Source of the DNA: Phoronis ovalis
Taxonomy: Eukaryota > Phoronida > Phoronidae
Direction: 5' to 3'
Length of the DNA: 10,703 nucleotides
Assembly: GCA_028565635.1 (NCBI GenBank)
Contig: JAOXYB010060912.1
Coordinates: 1 to 10,703, forward strand
The position numbers and the translations under genes are program-made. The notes under the pieces were generated by a model. The model was not told the DNA's origin. It did not search any database and was given only the letters and a program-made list of their open reading frames with translations. Below, one piece after another: positions 1 through 7,518 of the stretch (its first letter is position 1; every line of letters starts with the position of its first letter).

Positions 1-356
1 TTTTTATCTTTGGGCTCTGTCAACGGTAATTTTACAACCCTGTGTAATAGAAGTGATAGTTCGTATCTAAAATTTAAGGTAAATGCTGATTGTACCATAC
101 AATTAGTGGAAAATTTGATGTAAAAAAAGCTTTTCTATGCTTTTGAATACCAAGGTGTATTTACAAGCATAAAGAAAACAGCGGGTTTCCATCGCCATAA
201 ACTGTAAACAAATGAAAAGTATTAGTACTATTTAAAAAACTTCTTGTCGAATTATAGTAGTACAGCACCAGAAGCTAGAAACGCAGGACATTTTTTTCAC
301 TATATGAGAACAAAGCATCATCATTTCAGCACTGGAGCATTATTTTGCAATCTTGC
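1..356. other. A+T-rich left edge, no gene seen
   Basis: No convincing exon, RNA gene or repeat was found here. If the minus-strand gene at 706-1338 is real, this stretch lies downstream of it, but I see no AATAAA polyadenylation signal on the minus strand within it. Confidence 0.5.
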
Positions 357-431
357 TCAATCAAAATTCGTTTCTTTTTTCAAAACAGCTAAGTAACACA
401 TGTATGTTTTTCGGAAGAAAGCAATTTGCTT
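357..431 (-). other. Possible terminal exon of the minus-strand gene
   Basis: On the minus strand an acceptor-like CAG (434-432) is followed by 24 open codons and a TGA (359-357). The residues begin KQIAFFRKTYMCYLAVLKK and look protein-like, rich in aromatic and basic residues. It lies downstream of the strong donor at 565-564. The phases do not match: that donor leaves two bases of a codon, whereas this frame starts at a codon boundary, and splicing them directly would create TGA. It may therefore be chance, a relic, or reached from another donor. I recognise no family. Confidence 0.15.
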
Positions 432-561
432 CTGACAGTATACATTCACGTATCATGGTACATTTGATGGATTGCACGGATATTAATTGTCATTATAATA
501 TCATTACTGTAATATTCATATGTTATTTTCCCTTCAAATGTATCCACAGTATTAACGGTAC

Positions 562-705
562 TTACCATGACCCCCCAACTCCTTTACAAAACTCGGATTG
601 TCTTTCTATAGACATGTATCCATGATCATCTTCAGCACGGCTCAGTAGGGCCTCATTATCCGCATCCATTAATCTAAGATGACGAGAAAAATCACTTTTA
701 GATTT
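562..705 (-). pseudogene. Open continuation of exon 3 past an in-frame TAG
   Basis: Reading on after the TAG at 708-706, the same frame stays open for 47 codons to TAA at 564-562. The product is again acidic and EF-hand-like: LLSRAEDDHGYMSIERQSEF reads like a third, degenerate loop with glycine at position 6 but missing the first and last acidic ligands. A strong donor TCATG/GTAAGTACC lies at 565-564, as if the exon once continued to another exon. Either the TAG is a disabling mutation in a longer gene, or it became the real end and this part is fossil coding sequence. An intron that skips the TAG would need a phase-2 donor, and I found none. Confidence 0.4.
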
Positions 706-1338
706 CTATTTGTAACAAACTCTCAAAAATTCATCGATAGATGTCAAATCATCAACCTCATGGTCGTTGTGTGCTCTAGTCACTAATACGTCATCTTCAT
801 TCGCTGCCTCGACCATCATCATCATATATCTGTCATCAGCATTGCAAACACTGACACAGAGTATAGTAATCATAGTTTGAACAAAATCATCACCACTGTT
901 AATGATGTCATTATTATCACACTTACAGTTTCACCAATGACAGTCATCCTATACAACGGAGTGGTATTTTTTCGTAATAAAAAGTAAAGCAATAAAGATA
1001 CAATACAAATATAGATACATGCACGTATTTTTCACTGTCATCAATTAGTCTCTTCTTCCGCCCATCCAAATCATCTTCAGATGTATTGTCTTTGAATTTG
1101 TCTAAGTAACATATAATCAGTTGTTATTTATTGTATTGTTTGCAAAATATAATAATTTTTTTTTGCTACGTGCTGCAAGTGACTTCTTGATCGCCAATCC
1201 GATGTTCACCCTTCGGTGCACTAAATCTGATATGTTAACCAGTAATCATCTAAAAGATTCGAGCACTTTACCTTCGCTGATGGCTCCACAGGCAAAAATC
1301 ATACAAGCAGTATCAATAACAAACAACAGCAACTTCAT
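706..1338 (-). CDS. Predicted secreted EF-hand-like protein, three exons
   Basis: I do not recognise a specific gene. Exon 1 (1338-1272) encodes a signal peptide starting MKLLLFVIDTACMIF and ends GAAG/GTAAAG. Exon 2 (1101-1019) follows an ATGTTACTTAG acceptor; the one base left by exon 1 plus its first two bases make GAC, so the phases agree. Exon 2 is acidic and contains DGRKKRL. Exon 3 (about 921-706) uses a weaker acceptor at 923-922 and runs to TAG at 708-706, giving about 121 residues. Its clearest motif is DHEVDDLTSIDEF (765-727), which has EF-hand loop spacing with acidic positions 1, 3, 5 and 12. DNNDIINSGDDF (918-883) resembles a damaged EF-hand loop. EF-hands bind calcium, so a secreted calcium-binding role is plausible but inferred. 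The frame continues past the TAG, so this may be a recent pseudogene. The exon 2-3 join is the least certain part. Confidence 0.42.
1019..1101 (-). CDS. Acidic exon 2 with GRKKR, minus-strand gene
   Basis: It starts after TTACTTAG and adds DKFKDNTSEDDLDG followed by RKKRLIDDSEKYVH to the exon 1 product. Its G+C content is visibly above its flanks. The donor CAT/GTATCT (1018-1017) leaves phase 0. The tetrabasic-like run RKKR is preceded by glycine. Confidence 0.45.
1272..1338 (-). CDS. Signal-peptide exon 1 of the minus-strand gene
   Basis: ATG at 1338 opens 22 codons. Lysine 2 is followed by a hydrophobic core (LLLFVI, then ACMIFACGA), and the likely cleavage is near CGA or AIS. The donor GAAG/GTAAAG is close to consensus and leaves phase 1. 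The plus-strand frame over the same bases is its antisense shadow. Confidence 0.5.
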
Positions 1339-2417
1339 AATGACCTATCTATACAGCTAAACCTACAATTGTATTGTGCAACTTGTTATAAGCTTAAAAT
1401 ATCTTCTTTTGGCCAGTCTATAACTGGACAGGTGGTATGGAAGCAAAAAACACTAAAAACATCAAAAGGTGCAAACTTACACTACGTGTAGCCCCTATCA
1501 CAAAAAAATGCTGGATAAAATTTGAATCATATTCTTGCGTTTTTAAGAGTGAAAATATGATTTATTTGTCAGATAATCATATAATAAAATCATGTTGCAG
1601 TACAACTAGTTACACTTGTGTTTTGTCCCCAGTTTCATGCAAAAAGATCGAGATATATTCTTTATTCAAACAATAACACCATATGTTGTTTTTACCCAAC
1701 CTATAGATCACATAAATACAGACATTTTGCCATGAGTGTGCATTTTCAAATGTATAAAATCTTATTCATTAGGTAATTTTACTACAGAAAGGTATTATTA
1801 CGTTCAATTTCATTCAATTTCGCTCAAAAATATTTAGCCAAACTTCTTGATCCTGAAAAATATATAGTACTGTGTATAAATAGCTTGAGGACAAGTTGTT
1901 TAAGTTATATAATGAGAACATCAACAGCCTTTTTTACCTTCCGAGCAAAAGTGAACTTTTATATTGTCAACTGATGTTGATCTCTTCACTGTGATACTAC
2001 AATTATGAGAACAACGACTTTTAAGAAAAATAATGACGTGTATAAAAACACCGCCTGGTATGAAAGAACCCTAAACCAGCATAGTCGTGTAATTTAAATC
2101 ATGCAATAAGTAATATTTCTGATTTCTTTAACTACAGAAATAAGAAAAAATAAAACAAATTTTAGCAAAACAAATTAAATATGACAAGCTATTAATAAGG
2201 GATAAGGGTCAAAACTGTAGCGATAGTGGTAATTTTTATAGTTTCTTTCAAATTTCAAATAATACAAAATCGAAACAACATTAAAACAAGAGATGAAATG
2301 CTATGTCTGAGTCTGCATGCAATTATCTATTTAACAACTGTTAAATTAGTCTTCCAGGTTGTTGTAATGAAACATGTCATACTCAAATAGTTTATGTTTA
2401 GATTTGGAAAATGAATG
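1339..2417. other. A+T-rich spacer upstream of the minus-strand gene
   Basis: This should contain the promoter of the minus-strand gene, but only a weak TTATAA-like box (near 1385-1392) is visible. Minor structures are a CCAGT-CTATA-ACTGG palindrome (1414-1428) and two copies of AAAACAAATT (2152-2161 and 2167-2176). No other supported gene was found. Confidence 0.4.
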
Positions 2418-2606
2418 TCACATAATCGTGTACTGTTTCCCACAAAAACGTATTGCCTTCAGAATGTCCAATATGAAACAAACTACACCGCCACATCGGT
2501 GATTGCTAGGCAACTTTGTTACTTTATGGAAAACCTGATATGTCAACCTATTCTGATTACTATTTCCTGAGGATAAATTGCTTGCTTCGAATATGGATAA
2601 AACAAC
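2418..2606 (-). pseudogene. EF-hand-like exon, probably decayed
   Basis: On the minus strand a TTATTCCAG acceptor (ending 2607) precedes 62 open codons to TGA at 2420-2418. The first part reads VVLSIFEAS, an amphipathic helix. GNSNQNRLTYQVFHKV follows and matches the second half of an EF-hand loop (NRLT at positions 6-9, phenylalanine at 13). Position 1 is Gly, position 5 is Gln and the usual Glu at 12 is Val, so calcium binding would be poor. It lies upstream of the minus-strand signal-peptide exon and so cannot belong to that gene; it would be part of a second copy. No matching signal-peptide exon was found to its right on this strand. A short loop match in A+T-rich DNA can arise by chance. 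Confidence 0.25.
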
Positions 2607-3113
2607 CTGGAATAATTCAAAGCAATTAATTAATAGAATGCAATCACTTATTAGCATTATTTTGCTTTTATGCGATATACTGTTTTTTTTTGTCGCACAT
2701 ACTAAAAGCAGAAAGTGCCCGGCAACGAAAGGTAGTAGAGGTATGAAGTGATCTTGGAGTTTCTATTATTATCAATGAGCGCAAGGCAGATTTGATTTCA
2801 ACATAAAAAGCAACATTTTAAATAACTAACTGTTTGACACAATGAGCAAAATTAAAAGTTTATATAATTTATTTTGTGATGTTCTATATAAGTCCGATAA
2901 ATGCCATTTTTCCCTAGATAACCTTATTTATCTATATAATAATTGCCCAGTTCATAAGCATTGCTTTCTTTGTACTTGTGCAGACAATAATTTACTTTTC
3001 TGTCTGACTTATTTTTGTTTTGATACAGGGAGAAACTGCAACTGGCTGCAACTAGTGACTCACGAAGTCGCGTATACATGCGCATCCTTGTTTATTTGTT
3101 TGCAGGGTGCTGA
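2607..3113. other. A+T-rich spacer, no supported gene
   Basis: The stretch carries a 94-codon plus-strand open frame (2842-3126) with many cysteines. It overlaps the TATA box of the next feature, has no recognisable domain and is not called. Otherwise it probably holds upstream promoter DNA of the plus-strand signal-peptide exon. Confidence 0.35.
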
Positions 3114-3119
3114 TATAAA
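3114..3119 (+). promoter_or_regulatory. TATA box for the signal-peptide exon
   Basis: TATAAA lies 63 bases before the ATG at 3182. This predicts a start site near 3145 and a 5' leader of about 35-40 bases, typical of a strongly expressed small secreted-protein gene. Confidence 0.4.
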
Positions 3120-3181
3120 CCTTTGACTTCAACTTAGCAGTAAATTTTGCTCTTAGTTGTGTATCATCACTCTTTGACAAC

Positions 3182-3276
3182 ATGAAGTCACTGATGTTCT
3201 TTGCACTGGCGATTTTCGCAGTGTGCAGTTCAAGCGCTGGCAGGCATATCATTTTAAATTAACATATCACTATCTG
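3182..3276 (+). pseudogene. Signal-peptide exon with an in-frame stop before its donor
   Basis: ATG 3182 encodes MKSLMFFALAIFAVCSSSAG, a textbook signal peptide: Lys2, a hydrophobic core over residues 4-14, then small residues for cleavage near SSA. It follows a TATA box at the right distance. The best donor is CTG/GTAAGG at 3277-3278, but TAA at 3260-3262 comes first. The stop sits between two copies of CATATCA (3245-3251 and 3263-3269). Removing one repeat unit of 18 bases would keep frame into the donor, so a small in-frame insertion may have broken the gene. Alternatives are a non-consensus GC donor near 3239-3246 or a chance signal-like ORF. The mature protein is not identified. Confidence 0.4.
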
Positions 3277-4040
3277 GTAAGGCTTCATATCAATACAAAT
3301 ATATGTATATCCGCAATTATTTTTATGTGTGATAACAATAGAGAATTTTCCTATATGTAGCTTTTTAAAACTTTCTTTTATATAATATATTTACGTATTT
3401 TTTTTGGTTATCCTTATATTAAAACGCACATAAATTGTATTTATTAATATTGTTTGTTGATGTGCGTATATGCAGCATAAATATGGCAATGTATACATAT
3501 AGAGTTAATATTAATAATTTTAAAAATAATTCTTAATTTTTAAGTATTTTCCAATTAACTATACGCGATATATACAATAGAACTTTTGTAATGAATTGCA
3601 CATATAAATATATATTAAAAATATTTAAACACAACAAACCGTAGTCAGTGTAAAGGCTGTTATTATCAGGTTCTTAAACCTATGGCCTTTTGTAGAACAC
3701 AAGCTCAAAATTACCTGTGAAAAATAGTAATTTCGAATTCTGAATAACTTAAACCCTGCTGGTTAGAAATCAATGGAATATGCACTAACATGGTACTTTC
3801 TTTTTGTTCGATACAAATTCTTGACGGTTTCAATTAATTTTTAAGATTTAGAATTTTGTGTAATTGGCTACCTTTTATCAAAACAGAAACAAGATAGATT
3901 GAACACTCTTATAAAAAGCACCTCAAAATGATTCAGAATTAGAGTTTGCTCTGATCTGCATGAAAACTCCATGATTTCTGTGTCTACGAAGAACGCTTGA
4001 AAATCACAACATTTCATTTGACATTTTGGTGATTTTTCAG
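3263..4040. other. Very A+T-rich stretch, possible intron
   Basis: No exon, RNA gene or ordered repeat was found. Composition and the GTAAGG at 3277 and TTTTTCAG at 4033-4040 are compatible with an intron of the plus-strand secreted-protein gene, but the reading phases of the flanking candidate exons do not agree cleanly. Confidence 0.35.
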
Positions 4041-4120
4041 TTCCCGTTCAGTTTAAGAACAGGCAGGTGTCTGAACTTGAGGCAGACATCGATACCTCTC
4101 GGCTGCTGTGTTTAGCTTAA
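4041..4120 (+). other. Possible exon island, unrecognised
   Basis: After GATTTTTCAG a G+C-richer island gives 25 open codons to TAA 4118-4120. The residues PVQFKNRQVSELEADIDTS look coding-like. There is a weak resemblance to exon 2 of the minus-strand gene (FK, SE, acidic run, RL). It starts in phase 1, which fits an exon ending after GCTG (3239) but not the consensus donor at 3277 (phase 2). AATAAA signals at 4474 and 4524 are far away. It could be a relic exon, a repeat fragment or chance. Confidence 0.2.
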
Positions 4121-5145
4121 TGTGGGTGAAAAATCTACAAGGTGTCATGATAGCAACTTTTCATGCTGGGAAAGTCTTTAATTGGTAATATGGCTGATAC
4201 GGGCAAGCTTTGACGTGCATAGTGAACTGGTCCGTCCTCTAAGCTGAACGAAATTCCTCAAGTTGCATGTTGGTAACTACATTTTATTTTATTTTATATG
4301 TACTTTTCAAGCCTCTCTTTAAAGTATCGTAAACTCTCTACCAGTTTTGCAAAGAGGGAAATGATTAATTTGCTTTCATTATAATTTGTTATGTTTTGAT
4401 AATTACTTTTTTTTGTACACAATTATTAAACATTCCGACGAATATTGTGCACTAGGGTATATGCTATTTTTAAAATAAATAAGCATATCATGGAATCATT
4501 TTCTTTTATGAACAGGGTATACCAATAAAGTATATGATCAATTTTTAAATTACGGTTCGCAAAAAGTGGTATAAATGAAAAATAATTAATTGGGTGAAAA
4601 CAGTAAGTTTTCTAAAAGAATGTAGTGCTACGATAAACTGGTGTCGGATTTAATCCGTATATTCGTTATGTCTCGTTCAACGTTAAATTTAGTTCTCTTT
4701 TCATAAGTATTATTGTTATAGTTTGCAGATCAAAACCCCTGGTAAAAAAGGAAAGAAAATATATTTGCAAAAAAATAAAATCTTGTGAAAAATGCGCGTT
4801 ACATTTTTTTCACCAAAAATAGATGTTTTTTACAACTTTAACATGGAAGCTATGCCATAATGGTATTTTCAAATCATTGTGTAAACTGTATAAAATTTAA
4901 AATTACACCCTATAAAACTCATTAGATACATCGTACGGGAAACCCAACTAGATCAAAATTCGGGCTAACTATATTATTAGCTATTAATCGGCAGTCCCGA
5001 TCCATAATTTGTTATGGACTATTTTTAAATTACACCAGGGATTTTGGTTATATAATCAATTTAGTTTATTTAACAAATAAATATCATTTATTCTTAAAAA
5101 CGTAGTTACCTAAGCAGGATTTTGCAGTAGGATGTACCTTCACCT
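4121..5145. other. Gene-free A+T-rich stretch
   Basis: The first 140 bases are less A+T-rich and carry a 40-codon open frame (about 4072-4191) without recognisable content. Further on there is an (ATTTT)3 run near 4281 and AATAAA at 4474-4479 and 4524-4529. No supported gene was found. Confidence 0.4.
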
Positions 5146-5218
5146 AGTCTGAATAAATCCATCAGTTAGTGCTACGTAGAGAAGGTACGTAACACTAACG
5201 GATGGATTTATTCAGACT
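5146..5218. repeat. 33-bp near-perfect inverted repeat, 7-base loop
   Basis: The arms 5146-5178 and 5186-5218 pair at 31 of 33 positions; the mismatches are A5164/G5200 and C5172/A5192. The loop is GAGAAGG. The inner arm ends carry TACGTA. The arms are not A+T-only, so this is not low-complexity chance. It could be a miniature foldback transposable element, a processed-hairpin RNA source such as a microRNA-like precursor, or a palindromic rearrangement scar. No target-site duplication is obvious at the ends. Confidence 0.85.
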
Positions 5219-6221
5219 GGATGTCTCTTATGATTTTTATGAGGTGTCATAAAATGTTAATTAAATTTCATGCGATACACACACTGTCTACAAATTACGC
5301 CATGACATAGCCTGCATCAATAAACATTTATTTTGTGTGAAAAAATGTAATGCGGGTTTTTCACGATTTTTTTATTTAAACAGTGGGATACCGCAGGACT
5401 GCGAATGGTTGTAGTAATCCCTTCATAGTATCGCATCTAGATCTATGGATCTTAGAAGTCAGACATTACATTAATATTCAAGTTTATTATACAACAAAAC
5501 TATATGCATAATATTACAGATATAACCAGAAAAAACATTAAAGTCACAAAATACCTATGGCAATTCATTTAGTATATATTAGAACGCAAAAGTCACTGGG
5601 ATCAGTAAATACGGGCCTTCTAAATGTAATTTTGTGAACTGGTTTGTTTAAAAATAAAACAAAAATAATCTATTTCGGTATTCATGGATAGCAAATGAAA
5701 TTCAGGTTTAATTCTGATAAAATTTCCTCCAGCTGTGCACTGATTTTCAAGCAAAACCGGATAACTGCCAAACTAAAAACAATTCGAAATTTTTTGACCG
5801 TGGAAGAAATCTCGGATCAATTTGACATTGTACATAATAGATGGCGCTGACTTTCATGCATAAAAAAAACGAGCAGCAAAGTCATGCAAGTTCATCGTTT
5901 GCATATAAAAAAATAATCACATGATACCTAACTTGAGATGCTTTCTCATAGTTGATAAAGTTAGACCAATTCCCTGTCCATTATTAGAACTTGAAAAAGA
6001 GTACATTTTTATGAATTAAACTATTATATATAATTATATTTTTATTTGGAATGGAACAATTCTAATTAGAACCCCCGTTGTTCACTGCTACTTTTTCATT
6101 TATAATAAATCAGTGAAGAAATTCTCTTTCCCTGTTTTATAACGTGTTGTTGACAATATCTCATTTTTAATTAAAAGAATGGCTTTCAAACATTTCCTAG
6201 TTTCAATTCCCCCTCAAAAGT
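5219..6221. other. Gene-free A+T-rich stretch with one weak exon candidate
   Basis: Apart from a weak candidate exon at 5384-5511, nothing supported was found on either strand. Confidence 0.4.
5384..5511 (+). other. Weak exon candidate with GYRRTANGCSNPF
   Basis: A pyrimidine-rich tract and AACAG (5379-5383) precede 41 open codons in phase 1 to TAA 5509-5511. The first residues, GYRRTANGCSNPF, look like secreted-protein sequence; the rest is A+T-driven. No family can be named, and the phase does not match the consensus donor of the signal-peptide exon at 3182-3276. Confidence 0.13.
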
Positions 6222-7022
6222 ATGCAAAATATAAACAAGTTAATTAACACAAATGTTTCAGCTCATTCATTTGCCCTTTCAGATGATATACTACTCCAAA
6301 ACAATGAAACAGCATTTTTTTACGTTGACAGGCCACTTTGGGATCCGTTAGCCAAGAGATACCAGTTTGCTCCAACGATTCTTGCGTAACAATGTGTACT
6401 TGCCCCAGGGTCCCGGTGGTACTGTCATTCAAAGTCACTATATATATTACCACAGGGTGTATTTCTTGGAAAACGCATTTACGACAGGTATGAAAAATTA
6501 AGGTTCGTAAATACTCCCATATTTATTTACCACAGGGTATATAATTTACAATTCAAGGGAATTTCACACGGTATCTATTTCGGGACAGTTATTTACAACA
6601 GGGTATATTTTTTATTTGTTTTTTCATTATATATTTTGGTGACCTTTATTTACCACATAGTTAGGGTTTTTTACCCTGACCCTGTAGGTGAAACTGGACA
6701 AATTCATTTCTCAGTAAGAAATTGTGGCCAATTTCGAGAACACAATGGAAAAAAGCAGATACGAACTCTGGAATGATCTCCACCGATGGACATATACAGA
6801 TGTCGGCCCCGGACAGATCAGTGTAACCCTGAGAGTGTAATGAACGCAGTTGAAGAAACAGTTCCAGGTGCTAATCCAGGACATTACTATTTGGTTGATA
6901 TATAAGTTGTATGTATCGCAAGAAAAAGTGCTAGTCATATCCGCCCTGGGATCCGGCAGATACCAGCGTTTTGTCGATCCGGATGCCTTGATGTACTGAG
7001 TATTAAACACTGGCTCGAGTAA
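6222..7022 (+). pseudogene. Unrecognised coding relic with few stops
   Basis: In one plus-strand frame from ATG 6222 to TAA 7020-7022 (267 codons) there are only three internal stops: TAA 6387, TGA 6774 and TAA 6903. At this base composition roughly 15-20 would be expected. The first block is a complete 55-codon ORF (6222-6389) containing ETAFFYVDRPLWDPLAKRY. The second block has 128 open codons with repeated IYHRVY-like units, caused by the repeat at 6445-6666. The third includes PESVMNAVEETVPGANPGHY. After about 6890 the adjacent frame looks more coding-like (ALGSGRYQRFVDPDAL), suggesting a frameshift. The G+C content of 6720-7030 is clearly above its flanks. I recognise no domain. It may be a dead gene, a transposon-derived fragment, or partly an artefact of the repeats. 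A 120-codon minus-strand frame overlaps 6711-7073. Confidence 0.3.
6445..6666 (+). repeat. Diverged repeats of TATTTACCACAGGGTAT
   Basis: Copies start at about 6445 (TATTACCACAGGGTGTAT), 6476 (ATTTACGACAGGTATG), 6524 (TATTTACCACAGGGTAT), 6590 (TATTTACAACAGGGTAT) and 6647 (TTTATTTACCACATAG). Spacing is uneven (about 32-66 bases), so this is an old or interspersed short repeat rather than a clean satellite. Confidence 0.55.
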
Positions 7023-7227
7023 ACATGATTGTGCAACTAGATTTTCAATATAAAGGTTGTTTTCCTGGATCAATAATATTGTTTATAGGTTAAACAACCT
7101 AAAGAGCACCCCTATTTTAAATTTTCTCAAGAAATTACGTGGGATTGTTAACTAACTTAGTTATAAGAGTCTCAGATATTACTTTATACCAGTAGGAATT
7201 TTCCCTATTGTACAATCATAAGGGTTT
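7023..7227. other. Upstream flank of PSAT1
   Basis: A short A+T-rich stretch in which no feature could be supported. Confidence 0.4.
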
Positions 7228-7233
7228 CACGTG
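7228..7233. promoter_or_regulatory. CACGTG E-box in the PSAT1 promoter
   Basis: A perfect palindromic E-box lies about 155 bases upstream of the predicted start site. Identical cores recur in intron 1 at 7787-7792 and 8343-8348. CACGTG is the core bound by bHLH-zip factors such as Myc/Max, USF and MITF/TFE; which one acts here cannot be told. Confidence 0.45.
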
Positions 7234-7268
7234 TACCGTCGATGTTTGTTTGTTTCCTAATAAAACTA

Positions 7269-7313
7269 CCAATCAAAAATCTCGACGCAAGCTGCTCTTG
7301 GTAAGTGACCAAT
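7269..7313 (+). promoter_or_regulatory. Two CCAAT boxes
   Basis: CCAATCA occurs at 7269-7275 and 7309-7315, 40 bases apart and 46-86 bases upstream of the TATA box. Position and CCAATCA context are typical of NF-Y sites in animal promoters. Confidence 0.6.
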
Positions 7314-7333
7314 CACAAAGCATATAATCAAGT

Positions 7334-7348
7334 TGACCCAGATGACCT
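7334..7348 (-). promoter_or_regulatory. AGGTCA direct-repeat-3 element
   Basis: On the minus strand AGGTCA-TCT-GGGTCA forms a DR3 nuclear-receptor-type element just before the TATA box, with another TGACCT at 7364-7369. The same half-site is very common in intron 3, so it may be a genome-wide repeat motif rather than a receptor site. Confidence 0.3.
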
Positions 7349-7354
7349 TTATGG

Positions 7355-7362
7355 TATAAATA
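7355..7362 (+). promoter_or_regulatory. PSAT1 TATA box
   Basis: TATAAATA lies 104 bases before the PSAT1 ATG. It predicts a start site near 7385 and a 5' leader of about 70 bases with no intron. Confidence 0.65.
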
Positions 7363-7458
7363 TTGACCTCGCGCTATACTTGTGCTGTCTTTCTCGAACA
7401 CTCATTTGTCAAAATAGTCTTTTAAGAGCATCACTGATCTTGCATAAACCTTCCAAAA

Positions 7459-7518
7459 ATGAATGGACATAAGAAAATAATCAATTTCGGAGCAGGCCCT
7501 GCAAAATTACCAGAAAAG
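7459..7518 (+). CDS. PSAT1: PSAT1 coding exon 1
   Basis: Twenty codons, MNGHKKIINFGAGPAKLPEK, end at AAAAG/GTAAGT, a consensus donor in phase 0. Confidence 0.95.

Noticed and set aside
353-625. 90-codon plus-strand open frame
   Set aside because: It runs antisense to the better-supported minus-strand coding frame at 562-705 and has no recognisable domain or signal.
1121-1360. 79-codon plus-strand open frame
   Set aside because: It is the antisense shadow of the minus-strand signal-peptide exon at 1272-1338.
2842-3126. 94-codon cysteine-rich plus-strand frame
   Set aside because: It runs into the TATA box at 3114, lacks a signal peptide or known cysteine spacing, and its residues fit A+T-rich chance.
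3052-3252. 66-codon minus-strand frame
   Set aside because: It lies antisense to the signal-peptide exon and its promoter.
5384-5410. WDTAG-like reading, as in small GTPases
   Set aside because: The match is five residues in a frame that stops within 15 codons, with no other GTPase motif nearby.
6244-6453. 69-codon minus-strand frame
   Set aside because: The plus-strand frame over the same bases reads more like protein, and the minus frame has no recognisable motif.
6711-7073. 120-codon minus-strand open frame
   Set aside because: It is the longest intact ORF in the window but has no domain. It overlaps the plus-strand coding relic and could be its antisense shadow. The strand is not settled.
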